A DNA stretch of 9,210 nucleotides from an uncultured delta proteobacterium (lineage in GTDB: Bacteria > Myxococcota_A > Polyangia > Polyangiales > Ga0077539): assembly GCA_903885885.1 (NCBI GenBank), contig CAISKJ010001281.1, forward strand, positions 1-9,210, in the 5' to 3' direction. Every line of letters begins with the position of its first letter. Position 1 is the stretch's first letter. Shown here piece by piece: positions 7,601-9,210 of this stretch. The position numbers were made by a program, and so were the translations under genes. The notes below the pieces were generated by a model. The model was not told the origin of the DNA. It ran no database searches and was given only the letters and a program-made list of their open reading frames with translations.

Positions 7601-9210
7601 AGACGCCGACGCGCGCGTGCGCGAAGAGGCCGCGCGGGGGCTCGCCACGTCGTCGCGGCGCGGCGACGAGGGTTACCTCCTCGACGCGCTCGGGCACGGC
7701 GACGTGTGGGTGCGCTCGTGGGCGGCCGACGGTCTCTCGCGCCTCGGCGACGCGCGGGCGCTCCCGGTGCTCACGGGCAACCTGCGCAACGACAACCTGC
7801 CCATTCGCCTCGGGGCCATTCTGTCGTTCGCGGCGCTCGGCCCCGAAGGGTACGGGGGCATGCTGCAGGGCCTCGAAGACGGCGCGCGCGAGGTGCAAGA
7901 GATGGTCTTCGCGATCATCGTGGCGCGCGACCTGCGGGCGTTTCGCAGGGGCGAGGCGCCGGAGCTGCTCACGAGCGCGGTGTCGTCGCAGCGGGCCGAC
8001 GTGCGCTTCGCCGCGGCGCGCGCGCTCGAGCTGCGCACCGACCCGGAGACGTACCTCGCCTACCTCGTCGAGGCGCTCACGCCGCCGCGCCCCGACGCGA
8101 AGGCGACGGCTCCGAAGGAGTGGCCCTCGGAAGAGGTGCGCGGCCGCGCGCTGGTGGGCCTCGCGGGCGCGCTCGCGAGCGACAGCCCCGCGCAGCGCTA
8201 CGCCGCCGCGCAGGTGCTCAACCTCCGCAAGAAGCCCGTGGACTACTTTCGCGAGGCCGCCAACGCCGCGAAGCTGCGCCTCGCGAGCGCCCCGTGGGTG
8301 CCCGACACGGCGCCGCGCGCCGTCGATGCCTCCGACGCGAAGCCCGCCGCGGGGTGGCTCCGACGGCTGTTCGCGGGCGACGCGAGCGAGTCGCCCGCGG
8401 TGCGCGAGGCGGTGCCCTCGGCCGAGCAGCAGCACCTGCGGCGCCTCGCGTTCGGCGCGTACGTGGGGCTCCTGCGGCAGGCGTCGAGCGACGAGGAGGG
8501 GCACCGCGTCCGGCGCGACGCCATCGACCGCATCGTGGAGCTGGGGCTCTCGCCCGACGTGGGCGTGGGGTCGGCGGTTCCGGCGTTGTCGCGCGCGCTC
8601 GACGACGGGCACCACCTCGTGCGCAAGGCCGCGTTCGCGGGCCTCAAGCGCTTGTACCCCGACGGGGCCGACGCGCCCCTCGCGCTGGCCCTCGGCTCGC
8701 AGTCGGCCGACGTGGCGCGCGCCGCCCTCGACGAGCTCGCGGCGCGCGGCGCGACGGCGTGGCCGCGCGTGGCATCGGCGCTCAACGCGCGGCTGCCCGA
8801 CGTGCGGCGCTACGCGTTCGAAGTGCTCGAGCGGCTCTCGCCCCGGGGGAGCCTCGACCCCCTCCTCGCGGCCCTGTCGAGCGAGCACGCCGACCTTCGC
8901 GTCGGGGTGATCGAGCGCCTCGCCACGTCGAACGACGACCGCGTCGCCGCGGCGCTCGCGAAGGCCCTCGAGAGCGATCACGACGACCTGCGGCTGCGCG
9001 CCGCCGAGCTCCTCGTGGCGCGCAAGAACGACCGCGCCGTCGACGTGCTGGCGGCCTTTCTGCGCGCCGACGACGTGCCCGCCGTGGGCCGCGCGACGGA
9101 GGCGCTCGTGGTGCTCGGCACGGCCGCCGCCGTGAAGGCGCTCGCGGCGCGGGCCGACGAGCTCGCGGGCGCCGCGCGGGCTGCGCTCGTGGTCGCGATC
9201 GGCCGCACGC
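4686..9210 (+). CDS. giant WD40-type beta-propeller / HEAT-repeat fusion protein (3' partial)
   Basis: The frame is open from the ATG at 4686 to the window end, giving 1508 codons without a stop. Residues 1 to about 312 form a propeller of probably seven blades. The first ends near TRVSVFDL, and six more are marked by ADGALRAW (70-77), HDGVARLW (115-122), DDGVVRVV (157-164), DDGAVRFW (198-205), ADGKVKAW (254-261) and GDGRVVSRY (302-310). From about 355 onward there are some 30 HEAT units with the PBS-lyase-like consensus D-x-x-VR-x-AA-x-x-x-L, spaced mostly 31 residues apart. Examples are the units with VR at codons 5805 and 5898 and LR at 5991. The solenoid is broken by a polar linker (about 579-610) and a longer non-repeat island (about 1182-1294). 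There is no signal peptide or membrane helix, so it should be cytoplasmic. The fold implies a large multivalent binding scaffold; no active site is seen. It is translationally coupled to the 910-residue solenoid gene. The C-terminus, and any effector domain there, is missing. Confidence 0.9.
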   Translation, partial: MASPLIGHFEKVQALAAKGKLVAVGGARPGVLTRVSVFDLASNKTVAAAEVSAHVHGLAFAGDLLLAACADGALRAWHVATDGALTDAWTLAAHTGACAAVVVGPGAHRVGTVGHDGVARLWSLADRAKLGEWSLSSAPLRASAMDPSGEYLAAAGDDGVVRVVTLATGALREMPGHDGAVHALAFTQRDGRLASAGDDGAVRFWYLVGAVECETRGNDDSGHKGAVYALLAPPTPGPAADGSDPGDRVYSAGADGKVKAWRLEDRRKPRTRAAGGGAVRALCFVAPLPNARNVQGAALAAGDGRVVSRYQVDLAGLPGEARAVLGSGFDAIAEELKGQKPAREAAVKTAAALDEPEGLDVLLAVMTSDKDVAVRALAVAEAGRNVRRGARAKLRELLDDGQPAVRMAALASLRQIDGEGSLGPLRAALASTHADLRAAALRALTPLRESSPLVPAMVAERLTDADAAVRVAALDELTKLHPAGSAEPLRAAYERGPADLKAEVLVRAALAGMVTHADIAAVVSRALDDADATVRRYAFTVKVLDRAALMGALARRDESLGRTVTEIARRVAVLRRAVADAKAPSDDEIRAARAAIPSHGEAGEPGEGDLEPLLTALACRTPDTALRGARALAVLGDTRALGALLQISREADPALRKECAWALQVLDDPRARKRLVWMLDDADAAVRAAALDAYARFKGERPLDVAEATLRASHEDIRARGLDQLVKLGAGEETEDLLGDAIEDESPKVRAEAFRTLWAWHDKEPSKALDRALRARFADLRLRAVQELATLAPKDAWALERLRQSIGDRDGAVALAAHAAVVKLQGEGDDDAHIAAMCSTDAAVRIAGAKGAARADVAKVRAALTKLLGDDERTVRAAALDTLDGLLPHEAGAHHAALQSAHLDLRVQAALLLAPRHDDALVEPMRALLADKDLAHTIAAPALAALRQGAASALATLGAPRLVKYLATELLKDADARVREEAARGLATSSRRGDEGYLLDALGHGDVWVRSWAADGLSRLGDARALPVLTGNLRNDNLPIRLGAILSFAALGPEGYGGMLQGLEDGAREVQEMVFAIIVARDLRAFRRGEAPELLTSAVSSQRADVRFAAARALELRTDPETYLAYLVEALTPPRPDAKATAPKEWPSEEVRGRALVGLAGALASDSPAQRYAAAQVLNLRKKPVDYFREAANAAKLRLASAPWVPDTAPRAVDASDAKPAAGWLRRLFAGDASESPAVREAVPSAEQQHLRRLAFGAYVGLLRQASSDEEGHRVRRDAIDRIVELGLSPDVGVGSAVPALSRALDDGHHLVRKAAFAGLKRLYPDGADAPLALALGSQSADVARAALDELAARGATAWPRVASALNARLPDVRRYAFEVLERLSPRGSLDPLLAALSSEHADLRVGVIERLATSNDDRVAAALAKALESDHDDLRLRAAELLVARKNDRAVDVLAAFLRADDVPAVGRATEALVVLGTAAAVKALAARADELAGAARAALVVAIGRT
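6075..6096 (+). repeat. 22-nt direct repeat, copy 1, within HEAT coding region
   Basis: This encodes the DADAAVR core of a HEAT unit and is identical over 22 nt to 6726-6747. The spacing of 651 nt equals seven 31-codon units, so both copies sit in the same register of the protein repeat. A partial third copy (identical over the first 12 nt, then diverging slightly) starts at 6270. Confidence 0.75.
6726..6747 (+). repeat. 22-nt direct repeat, copy 2, within HEAT coding region
   Basis: This is the in-frame partner of 6075-6096 and encodes the same HEAT core. Identity at the DNA level could reflect past unit duplication or gene conversion. It could also come from strong codon bias acting on a conserved peptide. 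Confidence 0.75.

Noticed and set aside
4209..8981. Very long minus-strand open frame (1590 codons)
   Set aside because: It lies opposite the propeller-HEAT gene. Its product is low-complexity Arg/Ala/Val/Glu/His sequence without domain features. High third-position GC on the plus strand removes stops on the reverse strand, so it is a shadow.

Overview
The window is very GC-rich (well over 70% by eye, strong G/C bias at third codon positions). It is densely packed with four genes, all on the + strand. No RNA gene, CRISPR array, transposase or integrase is visible. The base composition, long repeat-rich cytoplasmic proteins and large uncharacterised ORFs suggest a myxobacterium-like organism (Myxococcota, perhaps Polyangiales). 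That is a compositional guess, with no marker gene behind it.

Layout. Positions 13-858 encode a 281-residue protein ending in a clear SEC-C metal-binding tail. Its start could lie upstream, because the frame is open to the window edge. After 33 nt and a good Shine-Dalgarno comes an unrecognised 307-residue protein (892-1815). A 138-nt gap (1816-1953) follows, the only real intergenic space. It carries a tandem TTGACC hexamer and probably separates two transcription units.

The second unit begins with a 910-residue all-helical protein with HEAT-like repeats (1954-4686). Its stop codon overlaps by one base the start of a very long gene (4686 to beyond 9210). That gene encodes a seven-bladed WD40-type beta-propeller of about 312 residues. 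The propeller is followed by at least 30 HEAT units with a mostly 31-residue period. The reading frame is still open at the window end after 1508 codons, so the gene is truncated by the window.

How they may work together. The two large proteins look like translationally coupled scaffold partners: a helical solenoid and a propeller-solenoid fusion, neither with a visible catalytic site. Any enzymatic partner would have to lie downstream. Bacterial operons of MoxR AAA+ ATPases, vWA proteins and beta-propeller or HEAT scaffolds are one known architecture that could fit. No MoxR or vWA gene is present here, so this is a hypothesis about the flank. The two small upstream genes may be unrelated accessory genes. 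The very long minus-strand ORFs are codon-bias shadows of these genes.
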